64,000 nucleotides of DNA from Enterobacter sp. Bisph1 (lineage in GTDB: Bacteria > Pseudomonadota > Gammaproteobacteria > Enterobacterales > Enterobacteriaceae). Made by a program: the position numbers and the translations under genes. The stretch covers positions 124,001 through 188,000 of the forward strand of contig NZ_JXAG01000034.1 in the NCBI RefSeq assembly GCF_000814905.1, in the 5' to 3' direction. The notes below the pieces were generated by a model. The model searched no databases and had not been told where the DNA came from. It saw nothing but the letters and a program-made list of their open reading frames with translations. Below are positions 56,998 to 64,000 of the stretch, piece by piece (the first letter of the stretch is position 1; each line of letters begins with the position of its first letter).

Positions 56998-58539
56998 TTA
57001 TTTCACCAAGTCCGCGTTTTCAAAACTAAACCCGGTATCGGGCATGATGTAAAAACCGGTGAGCTTTCTGTTGTGCGCCGAAACCAGCTTTTCCACCACC
57101 AGCGGCACCCACGGCGACTCTTGCCAGATCAGATCCTGCGCATCTTTATACAGCCGATCTTTCTCCCCGGCGTCGGTGGTTTTCAATGCCTCGGCCAGGT
57201 CCTTATCGACCTGCGGATTGCTGTAAAAGGCGGTGTTAAACTGGGTTGGTGGCCAGTTCCACGAGGCGAACAGCGGTGACAGCGCCCAGTCCGCTTCGCC
57301 GGTAGATGCCGTCCAGCCGGTATAAAACATCCGCACGCCGCTCTGCTGCTGCCCCTTCGCTTCGACTTCCGCCGCGCGCTGTCCGGCATCCATCGCCGTC
57401 ACCTGCACCTTAATGCCCACCTGCGCCAGCTGCTGCTGGGTAAACTGCAACACTTTTTGTGCGGTGCTGTGGTTATGCGATGACCATAAAGTGGTGCTGA
57501 AACCCTGCGGATAACCGGCTTCTGCTAACAGCTCGCGGGCCTTTGCCGGATCGTACGGCCAGGGTTGATAGGCTTGTGAATAGGCAATCGCCGGCGGTAT
57601 CACCCCGGAGGCGGGGGTGGCAAAACCGGCAAAAGCCACTTTTACCAGCGCCTGGCGGTTAATGGCTAAGTTTATCGCTTCCCGCACTTTCGGGTTATCA
57701 AAGGGTTTTTGCGTGACATTCATACTGATGTAACGCTGCATAATGGAGGGCGTGGCCACCAGCTCAAGCTTGGGGTTCCTTTTCAGCACTTCTGCCTGCT
57801 CGTAAGGAATGGGAAATGCGAACTGCGCTTCGCCGGTTTGCAGCATCGCTGCGCGGGTATTGTTATCCACTACCGGCCGCCAGGTGATGGTGTCCAGCTT
57901 GGGTAAGCCTGGCTGCCAGTAACCGGCGAATTTTTTAACCTTCACATAATCGGTCTGGTTCCACGCTTCCAGCTCGTAGGGGCCGGTGCCGACCGGGTGA
58001 AAACCAATCTCTTCGCCATACTTTTCCAGCGCCGCGGGTGAAATCATTGCCGTTGCCGGATGGGCGAGAATATTAATAAAGGCGGAAAAAGGCTGTTTCA
58101 GGGTGATACGCACGGTATGCGCATCGACGACCTCGGTTTTATCGATATTTTTATACAGGTTGTAGCGCTTTAAGCTGTTGTTCGGATTGCTGGCACGATC
58201 CAGATTGGCCTTCACCGCCGCAGCGTCAAAATCCGTACCGTCCTGGAACTTTACCCCCTGGCGCAAAAGCAGGGTATAGATCATGCCGTCGGCGGACACG
58301 CTGTAGCTCTGCGCCAGAACATTTTCCAGCTGCATATCTTTATCCAGGCCAAACAGCCCCTGATAGAAAGATTTCGCCACCGCCTGCGACAGCGTGTCGT
58401 TGGCATCATAGGGATCGAGAGTGGTGAAATTGGATCCCACGGCGACCACCACATCTTTCTGCGCGAAGGCCGGGAAGATGGTCAGCGCGACGATCACGCC
58501 AGCGAGTATCCGCCAGTGACGTGAAACGAATTGTGTCAT
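56998..58539 (-). CDS. gsiB: GsiB, periplasmic glutathione-binding protein
   Basis: A 513-residue solute-binding protein of the SBP_bac_5 (dipeptide) family. The signal peptide ends near [28 protein letters not shown] starts the mature protein as in K-12 GsiB. It captures glutathione for GsiCD. AGGAG lies before the ATG. It begins 33 bases after gsiA. Confidence 0.96.
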   Translation of the reverse strand: MTQFVSRHWRILAGVIVALTIFPAFAQKDVVVAVGSNFTTLDPYDANDTLSQAVAKSFYQGLFGLDKDMQLENVLAQSYSVSADGMIYTLLLRQGVKFQDGTDFDAAAVKANLDRASNPNNSLKRYNLYKNIDKTEVVDAHTVRITLKQPFSAFINILAHPATAMISPAALEKYGEEIGFHPVGTGPYELEAWNQTDYVKVKKFAGYWQPGLPKLDTITWRPVVDNNTRAAMLQTGEAQFAFPIPYEQAEVLKRNPKLELVATPSIMQRYISMNVTQKPFDNPKVREAINLAINRQALVKVAFAGFATPASGVIPPAIAYSQAYQPWPYDPAKARELLAEAGYPQGFSTTLWSSHNHSTAQKVLQFTQQQLAQVGIKVQVTAMDAGQRAAEVEAKGQQQSGVRMFYTGWTASTGEADWALSPLFASWNWPPTQFNTAFYSNPQVDKDLAEALKTTDAGEKDRLYKDAQDLIWQESPWVPLVVEKLVSAHNRKLTGFYIMPDTGFSFENADLVK

Positions 58540-58572
58540 GTTGCTCTCCTGAAAAACCCTGCCAGTGCCAAA

Positions 58573-60438
58573 TTAAAAACGGGATTGCGTGCTGCCCGGC
58601 GTTGAGCTGGCGACAAAATGCCCCGGCCCGACGTTCAGCAACTGCACGCGTTGCATTGACTCGCCGCGCTTGCGGATATTGCTGGGTATATCATCAGATA
58701 GCAGCACACGCTGCGCATGATGGTGCGCAGGATCGGCCACCGGAACCGCCGACATGAGCTTACGTGTATAGGGATGCTGCGGATTTTCAAACACCGCGCG
58801 CCGCGGGCCGATTTCGACTATTTGCCCAAGATACATCACCGCGACCCGGTGGCTGATGCGCTCCACTACCGCCATATCATGAGAAATAAACAGGAACGCG
58901 ATACCCATTTCACGCTGCAGGTCGAGCAGCAAATTGATGATTTGCGCGCGAATCGAGACGTCCAGCGCCGAAACTGACTCATCCGCCACCACTACGCGCG
59001 GATTAAGCGCCAGCGCCCGGGCGATGCAGATCCGCTGGCGCTGCCCGCCGGAGAACTCATGGGGATAACGCCAGGCGTGTTCCGGCTTCAGCCCAACGCG
59101 CTCCAGCAACCACTCAACCCGCTGGCGTCCCTCTTCTTTATCCAATAAGTTGTGCACCCGCAGCGGTTCAATAATCGAATCGCCCACGGTCTGGCGCGGG
59201 TCCAGCGAGGCGTAAGGATCCTGAAATATAAACTGAATATCGCGGCGGATACGCTTCATTTTACTGTCGGGTAATGTATCAATGCGCTCGCCGTTAAAGG
59301 TGATGGCACCGCTCTGGTTCTCCACCAGCCGCAGTAATGCGCGACCGGTGGTGGATTTTCCGCTCCCGGATTCACCCACGAGGGATAGTGTTTCCCCCGG
59401 CCACAGATCGAAGCTCACCCCTTCAACAGCGTGCACCTCTTTGGTGACGCGATTAAGAATACCGCTGCGCAGCGGGAAGCGCGCGACCAAATCGCGAACC
59501 TGTAAAATCGGCTCGCCGGCGACTACCGTATCCTGCCCGCTTTCCGCTTCCGGGCTGGCCTGCGTTTTCGCCGCATGCAGCGGAAAACGCCGCGGTAACG
59601 TCGTGCCGTTCATTGCCCCCAGCTTCGGCACCGCCGCCAGCAGCGCTTTGGTATAGGGATGTTGCGGGTGGTTGAAAATCTGTTCTACGCTGCCGGTTTC
59701 CACCGCTTCGCCCTGATTCATCACCAGAACACGGTCGGCGACATCGGCCACCACGCCCATATCATGGGTGATAAAAATCACCCCCATCGACATCTCTTTT
59801 TGCAGCACGGCAATCAGCTGCAGAATTTGCGCCTGAATAGTGACATCCAGCGCGGTGGTCGGTTCGTCGGCAATCAGCACCGCCGGACGGCAGGAGAGCG
59901 CCATCGCAATCATCACCCGCTGGCGCATGCCGCCGGAAAGCTGATGGGGAAAGCAGGATAGCGTCGATTGCGACTCCGGAATACGCACCAAATCGAGCAT
60001 CCGTCGCGCTTCAATCATTGCATCTTCGCGCCCCAGTTTCTGGTGCAGACGAATTGACTCGGCAATCTGCTCGCCGACGGGAAACACCGGGTTTAGCGAG
60101 GTCATCGGCTCCTGAAAAATCATCGCGATATCCGCGCCGCGTACGCTGCGCATTTGCGAGGCGCTAAGATGGGTTAACTCCACCTTCTGGCGGTTACGCC
60201 GGGTGAGCAGCATATGATCGCAACTGACTTCCCCACCCGCCTGTTCAATCAGGCGCAGTAATGAGAGCGCGGTAACGGATTTTCCGCAGCCCGATTCGCC
60301 GACAATCGCCAGCGTTTCGCCGCGTTTTAAGGTAAATGAGAGCTGGCGTACCGCCGGAACAGACTGCTTTTCATGGCGAAAGGCGATATTGAGGTTACTG
60401 ACTTCCAGCACCATATCCGCGTCCGTTGCCAACGGCAT
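58573..60438 (-). CDS. gsiA: GsiA, glutathione importer tandem ABC ATPase
   Basis: A 621-residue protein with two complete ABC domains in one chain. Domain 1: Walker A GESGCGKS (47-54), [27 protein letters not shown]. Domain 2: [38 protein letters not shown]. In the second Walker B the usual DEA/DEP is DES, so the residue after the Glu is Ser; the catalytic Glu is kept. An oligopeptide-type C-terminal segment follows each domain. The start at 60438 is chosen by homology; the frame is open upstream. It lies 13 bases after iaaA. Confidence 0.95.
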   Translation of the reverse strand: MPLATDADMVLEVSNLNIAFRHEKQSVPAVRQLSFTLKRGETLAIVGESGCGKSVTALSLLRLIEQAGGEVSCDHMLLTRRNRQKVELTHLSASQMRSVRGADIAMIFQEPMTSLNPVFPVGEQIAESIRLHQKLGREDAMIEARRMLDLVRIPESQSTLSCFPHQLSGGMRQRVMIAMALSCRPAVLIADEPTTALDVTIQAQILQLIAVLQKEMSMGVIFITHDMGVVADVADRVLVMNQGEAVETGSVEQIFNHPQHPYTKALLAAVPKLGAMNGTTLPRRFPLHAAKTQASPEAESGQDTVVAGEPILQVRDLVARFPLRSGILNRVTKEVHAVEGVSFDLWPGETLSLVGESGSGKSTTGRALLRLVENQSGAITFNGERIDTLPDSKMKRIRRDIQFIFQDPYASLDPRQTVGDSIIEPLRVHNLLDKEEGRQRVEWLLERVGLKPEHAWRYPHEFSGGQRQRICIARALALNPRVVVADESVSALDVSIRAQIINLLLDLQREMGIAFLFISHDMAVVERISHRVAVMYLGQIVEIGPRRAVFENPQHPYTRKLMSAVPVADPAHHHAQRVLLSDDIPSNIRKRGESMQRVQLLNVGPGHFVASSTPGSTQSRF

Positions 60439-60451
60439 CGCTTTATTGCCG

Positions 60452-61393
60452 TTATTCACGATAGATGCCCACGTTTGGCGCATCACCTGCGTAACCCCAG
60501 GCGCGGTACATCCCTTCGCTGTTAAACGGCAGCGCAACATTGCCTTCACGATCGACGGCGATCAGCCCGCCGCTGCCGCCCAGCGCCGGGAGTTTATCCA
60601 TTACCACCGCATCGCTGGCCTCCTGCAGGCTTAAACCGCCATACTCCATTAAGGCGGCGATATCGTACGCCGCCAGCGTGCGCATAAAAACCTCACCGGT
60701 GCCAGTACAGGAAACCGCTACGTTAGCATTATTGGCATAACAGCCCGCGCCGGGTAATGGGCTGTCGCCCACCCGTCCGGGCAGCTTATTGGTCATACCG
60801 CCGGTCGACGTCGCGGCCGCCAGGTTACCCTGCTTATCCAGCGCAACCGCACCGACGGTGCCGAATTTTTTACTCTCATCCAACGGCGCAGCGTCATGAT
60901 CAAGTATGCTTTGCCCGGCATCCCGCGCCTGTAACAGTTGCGCAAAACGCTCCGGGGTGGAAAACAGGCTCGGCGCGACGGCGGCCATTCCCTGAGAAAA
61001 GGCAAACTGTTCTGCGCCTTCGCCAATCAGTAAAACGTGCGGGCTGCGCTCCATTACCAGCCGTGCCGCCAGTACCGGATTACGTAAACGGCTTACCCCG
61101 GCTACCGCCCCCGCCTTGAGCGTATTGCCATCCATCACGCAGGCGTCCAGCTCGTGGGTTTCATCGCGGGTAAACACCGCGCCGATACCGGCGTTAAATA
61201 ACGGGCACTCCTCCAGCAGACGCACCGTTTCGGTCACCACATCCAGCGCGCTTTCGCCCGCTTCCAGCATGCGCTGCCCGCTTTCCACTATCGAAGAAAG
61301 CACTTGCACATAGCGCCGCTCTTTTTCCGCACTCATTTGCCCACGGCAGAGCGCACCCGCACCGCCATGTATTGCGATTACCGCTTTAACCAT
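60452..61393 (-). CDS. iaaA: IaaA, isoaspartyl peptidase / L-asparaginase
   Basis: A 313-residue Ntn-hydrolase precursor that splits itself before Thr179 ([14 protein letters not shown]), the new N-terminal nucleophile of the small subunit; the number equals that in E. coli. [20 protein letters not shown] forms the active site. It hydrolyses beta-aspartyl dipeptides and asparagine. The start at 61393 gives [15 protein letters not shown]; longer frames upstream lack homology. The C-terminus is a little shorter than in K-12 (321 residues). First gene of iaaA-gsiABCD. Confidence 0.95.
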   Translation of the reverse strand: MVKAVIAIHGGAGALCRGQMSAEKERRYVQVLSSIVESGQRMLEAGESALDVVTETVRLLEECPLFNAGIGAVFTRDETHELDACVMDGNTLKAGAVAGVSRLRNPVLAARLVMERSPHVLLIGEGAEQFAFSQGMAAVAPSLFSTPERFAQLLQARDAGQSILDHDAAPLDESKKFGTVGAVALDKQGNLAAATSTGGMTNKLPGRVGDSPLPGAGCYANNANVAVSCTGTGEVFMRTLAAYDIAALMEYGGLSLQEASDAVVMDKLPALGGSGGLIAVDREGNVALPFNSEGMYRAWGYAGDAPNVGIYRE

Positions 61394-61556
61394 CTGTGCC
61401 GCCAGGAATTGTCTACGCCGCGAGGAATTTTCTGAATATAGAAATTCGTTACAACGATGTAAAGGGATGTAATCACAACGGGGCATCCGCCAGCCATGTT
61501 GAGGCCTGCGCTTTTCTGCCATAATGGGCGCTTCACGCGTTGACTGGATACTCATT

Positions 61557-62789
61557 ATGGAATCATCAAATGGCCTGATCTCTCTTGATATGGCCCTGTC
61601 AAACATGTTGTCGCGCATTTCGCCGCTGACGGAAAGTGAAACCCTGCCGCTGCTGGACTGTTTTGGTCGCGTGGCGGCGCAGGATATCATCTCGCCCCTT
61701 AACGTACCGGGGTTTGATAACTCGGCGATGGATGGCTACGCCGTGCGCCTGGCGGATGTAGAACGTAAAGAACCGCTGCCGGTGGCGGGTAAAGCCTTTG
61801 CCGGGCAGCCCTTTGATGGCCAATGGCCCGCAGGCACCTGCGTGCGCATTATGACCGGCGCGCCGATTCCCGCCGGGTGTGACGCAGTGGTGATGCAGGA
61901 GCAAACAGAGCAAACCGACGCCGGCATTCGCTTTACCGCCGAGGTGCGTGCTAACCAGAATATTCGTCGCGCGGGGGAAGATATCCAGCAAGGCGCCAGC
62001 GTGTTTAGCGCCGGGACGAAACTGACCGCCGCCGAGCTGCCGATGATTGCCTCACTGGGCATTGCTGAGGTGCGCGTGCTGCGCAAAGTGCGGGTAGCGA
62101 TTTTCTCCACCGGTGACGAATTACAGCTGCCGGGCCAGCCGCTGGCCGACGGGCAGATTTATGATACCAATCGCTTAGCGGTGCACCTGATGCTGGCGCA
62201 GCTCGGTTATGAGGTGATTAACCTCGGCGTTATTCCTGACGATCCGCAAAAATTGCGCGAAACCTTTCTTGCCGCCGACCGTCAGGCTGATGTGGTCGTC
62301 AGCTCCGGCGGCGTGTCGGTCGGCGAAGCGGATTACACCAAAACCATGCTCGACGAGCTGGGGGAAATCGCCTTCTGGAAGCTGGCGATCAAGCCGGGCA
62401 AACCGTTCGCCTTCGGTAAGCTCAGCCAGAGCTGGTTCTGCGGCCTGCCGGGCAATCCGGTTTCCGCTACCCTCACCTTCTACCAGTTAGTGCTGCCGCT
62501 GCTGGCGAAGCTCAGCGGTAACAGCGCCCCTGTTCAGCCGCTGCGTTTACGCGCCCGCGCCGTGGAACGGCTGAAAAAATCGCCGGGGCGTCTCGATTTT
62601 CAGCGCGGCATTGTCAGCCGTGGCGCAGACGGTACGCTGGAAGTGCACAGCACCGGACATCAGGGATCGCATATTTTCAGCTCCTTTAGCCAGGGTAACT
62701 GCTTTGTGGTGCTGGAGCGTGAGCGCGGCAATGTTGAAGCGGGTGAATGGGTGGATGTCGAACTCTTTAACTCTCTCTTCGGAGGCTAA
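61557..62789 (+). CDS. moeA: MoeA, molybdopterin molybdenumtransferase
   Basis: A 410-residue enzyme that inserts molybdate into adenylylated molybdopterin. Conserved blocks: [52 protein letters not shown] and [13 protein letters not shown]. The start at 61557 ([14 protein letters not shown]) matches K-12; the frame is open 11 codons upstream. It is divergent from iaaA. moeB begins at the very next base after the stop. Confidence 0.96.
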   Translation: MESSNGLISLDMALSNMLSRISPLTESETLPLLDCFGRVAAQDIISPLNVPGFDNSAMDGYAVRLADVERKEPLPVAGKAFAGQPFDGQWPAGTCVRIMTGAPIPAGCDAVVMQEQTEQTDAGIRFTAEVRANQNIRRAGEDIQQGASVFSAGTKLTAAELPMIASLGIAEVRVLRKVRVAIFSTGDELQLPGQPLADGQIYDTNRLAVHLMLAQLGYEVINLGVIPDDPQKLRETFLAADRQADVVVSSGGVSVGEADYTKTMLDELGEIAFWKLAIKPGKPFAFGKLSQSWFCGLPGNPVSATLTFYQLVLPLLAKLSGNSAPVQPLRLRARAVERLKKSPGRLDFQRGIVSRGADGTLEVHSTGHQGSHIFSSFSQGNCFVVLERERGNVEAGEWVDVELFNSLFGG

Positions 62790-63542
62790 ATGACCGAAGC
62801 ACTCAGCGACGCGGAGATGATGCGCTATAACCGACAGATTATTCTGCGCGGTTTTGATTTCGACGGTCAGGAGCGGCTCAAAGCCGCTCGCGTGCTGGTG
62901 GTCGGCCTCGGCGGCCTAGGCTGCGCCGCCGCGCAATATCTGGCGGCTGCGGGCGTCGGGCAGATGACGCTGCTCGATTTTGATAGCGTGGCGCTCTCCA
63001 ACCTGCAGCGCCAGACGCTGCACAGCGATGCGGATATTGGCGTGGCCAAAGTCGATTCCGCGCGTGAATCCTTGCTGCGCATCAACCCGAACGTCACCTA
63101 TACGCCGATCAATGCCCTGCTTGATGAAGCCGATCTTCGCTCGCAGATTGCGGCGCACGATCTGGTGCTGGACTGCACCGATAACGTTGCCATTCGTAAT
63201 CAGCTCAATGCCGGCTGTTTTCAGCATAAAGTGCCGCTGGTTTCCGGCGCGGCGATTCGTATGGAAGGGCAAATCAGCGTCTTTACCTGGGCGGAAGATG
63301 CGCCGTGCTACCGCTGCCTGAGCCGCCTGTTTGGCGATAATGCGCTGACCTGCGTTGAGGCGGGCGTGATGGCGCCGTTAGTGGGAGTCATCGGTTCGCT
63401 GCAGGCGATGGAAGCGATCAAAGTGTTGGCCCATTACGGTACGCCCGCAGCGGGCAAAATCGTTATCTATGACGCAATGACCTGCCAGTTCCGCGAAATG
63501 AAACTGCTACGCAATCCCACCTGTGAAGTTTGCGGCCACTGA
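62790..63542 (+). CDS. moeB: MoeB, molybdopterin-synthase adenylyltransferase
   Basis: A 250-residue E1-like enzyme that adenylates the C-terminus of MoaD so that it can be sulphurated. The nucleotide site is VLVVGLGGLGCAAAQYLAAA; the zinc ligands are two Cys pairs, CYRC and CEVC. GGAGG lies inside the end of moeA, and the ATG abuts the moeA TAA, so the genes are coupled. In K-12 fsaA lies between moeB and pflE; it is missing here. Confidence 0.96.
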   Translation: MTEALSDAEMMRYNRQIILRGFDFDGQERLKAARVLVVGLGGLGCAAAQYLAAAGVGQMTLLDFDSVALSNLQRQTLHSDADIGVAKVDSARESLLRINPNVTYTPINALLDEADLRSQIAAHDLVLDCTDNVAIRNQLNAGCFQHKVPLVSGAAIRMEGQISVFTWAEDAPCYRCLSRLFGDNALTCVEAGVMAPLVGVIGSLQAMEAIKVLAHYGTPAAGKIVIYDAMTCQFREMKLLRNPTCEVCGH

Positions 63543-63562
63543 TTTCCCCCTTTTTCGTATAA

Positions 63563-63585
63563 CCGGATGACGCAGGGTCATCCGG
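63563..63585. terminator. Hairpin after moeB
   Basis: CCGGATGAC pairs with GTCATCCGG around a 5-base loop, 20 bases after the moeB stop. No T-run follows; it looks more like a REP-type or mRNA-protecting hairpin than a strong terminator. Confidence 0.5.
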
Positions 63586-63667
63586 GCTGATTAAAGGTCG
63601 ATTTTCGTCACATTAACTTTCATCCGAAAGTGATTTAATCTCCATATGAAATATACGGAGATAGAAA

Positions 63668-64000
63668 ATGATCTTCAATATCCAGCGCTACTCCACCCAC
63701 GATGGCCCCGGTATTCGCACCGTTGTCTTTCTAAAGGGCTGTTCGTTACGCTGCCGCTGGTGTCAGAACCCCGAGAGCATCAAGCGCACGCGGGATCTGC
63801 TGTTTGATGACCGCTTGTGTCTCGAACAGTGCGATTTATGCCAGCAGGCCGCGCCATCGGTGGTGACGCGCGCGGCGGACGGTTTGCTGATTCACCGCGA
63901 AAAACTTGGCGAAGCGCAGCTGGATGCCCTGACGGATTGTTGTCCCACGCAGGCGTTAAGCGTCTGCGGCGAAACGCAAAGCGTTAGCGAGATTATGGCG
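63668..64000 (+). CDS. pflE: PflE (YbiY), glycyl-radical enzyme activase (N-terminal part)
   Basis: The first 111 codons are inside the window. [20 protein letters not shown] and the radical-SAM triad CSLRCRWC (C-x3-C-x2-C) mark a pyruvate formate-lyase activase-like protein; two more Cys groups (LCLEQCDLC and [11 protein letters not shown]) predict extra Fe-S clusters, as in the YbiY group rather than classic PflA. It would activate the glycyl-radical enzyme PflF (YbiW), whose gene is not in the window. GGAG lies 8 bases before the ATG. It closely follows K-12 YbiY. Confidence 0.93.
   Translation, partial: MIFNIQRYSTHDGPGIRTVVFLKGCSLRCRWCQNPESIKRTRDLLFDDRLCLEQCDLCQQAAPSVVTRAADGLLIHREKLGEAQLDALTDCCPTQALSVCGETQSVSEIMA

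Noticed and set aside
60439-60549. N-terminal extension of gsiA into iaaA
   Set aside because: The extra codons lie in another frame of iaaA; the homologous start is 60438.
1-64000. CRISPR arrays and tRNA or rRNA genes
   Set aside because: No regular repeat-spacer pattern and no tRNA-like cloverleaf with a TTCGA arm was noticed in reading the window; no rRNA sequence.

Overview
The window is enterobacterial chromosome. Nearly every core gene has a clear Escherichia coli K-12 counterpart, and the order is the K-12 neighbourhood around 18-20 min: ybjD, lysO, hcp-hcr, poxB-ltaE-ybjTS, amiD-ybjQP, artPIQM-artJ, rlmC-ybjO, potFGHI, ybjN-rimK-nfsA, grxA, ybjML, rybB, rcdA/ybjJ, mdfA, ybjG, deoR, dacC, gstB, yliI, bssR, rimO, gsiABCD-iaaA, moeAB, pflE. 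It is not E. coli itself. The K-12 genes aqpZ, ybjC, ybjI, ybjH, yliE, yliF and fsaA are missing from their usual places. Extra genes are present instead: a DoxX protein, a WG-repeat-like lipoprotein-sized exported protein, a YdeP-type molybdoenzyme, a second GST and an IroE-like esterase. An Enterobacter/Kosakonia/Klebsiella-type genome fits best; the species cannot be fixed from the sequence alone.

Layout: 1-30.7 kb is conserved, GC-rich core. It covers nitrosative stress (hcp-hcr behind FNR-like and NsrR-like sites), pyruvate oxidase, threonine aldolase, cell-wall amidase AmiD, arginine uptake (art genes with an 18/18 ARG box before artJ), 23S rRNA methylation, putrescine uptake (pot) and redox genes (nfsA, grxA). 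The sRNA gene rybB, with its sigma-E type promoter, sits at 30.73-30.81 kb.

Directly after rybB, at 30.8-39.6 kb, lies an accessory island between rybB and rcdA, which are neighbours in K-12. Much of it is AT-rich. It holds a 1102-residue protein with a phospholipase-D-like HDRY motif (VPA1262-type, a defence-like candidate), two small genes each cut by one in-frame stop codon, and relics of P2/P4-type phages (a headless Ogr zinc finger, a tail-protein fragment, a P4-like leader). It also has several unassigned membrane or small proteins and a palindromic, LexA-like operator. No integrase survives and I found no clear att repeat.

39.6-49.3 kb returns to core: RcdA regulator, transporters YbjJ and MdfA, undecaprenyl-pyrophosphate phosphatase YbjG, DeoR, PBP6, GSTs, YliI and BssR. 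A second accessory segment at 49.4-53.5 kb carries an IroE-like siderophore esterase with a Fur-like site, a RipA-family-like membrane protein, and an HNH-nuclease toxin followed 10 bp later by a likely immunity gene. From 53.7 kb to the end is core again: RimO, the glutathione importer gsiABCD with isoaspartyl peptidase iaaA, the molybdopterin genes moeAB, and the start of pflE.

The most promising under-described material is the rybB-rcdA island, especially the large PLD-like protein and its nonsense-interrupted neighbours, and the orphan HNH toxin/immunity pair. Family names for island genes come from memory of sequence patterns and were not searched.
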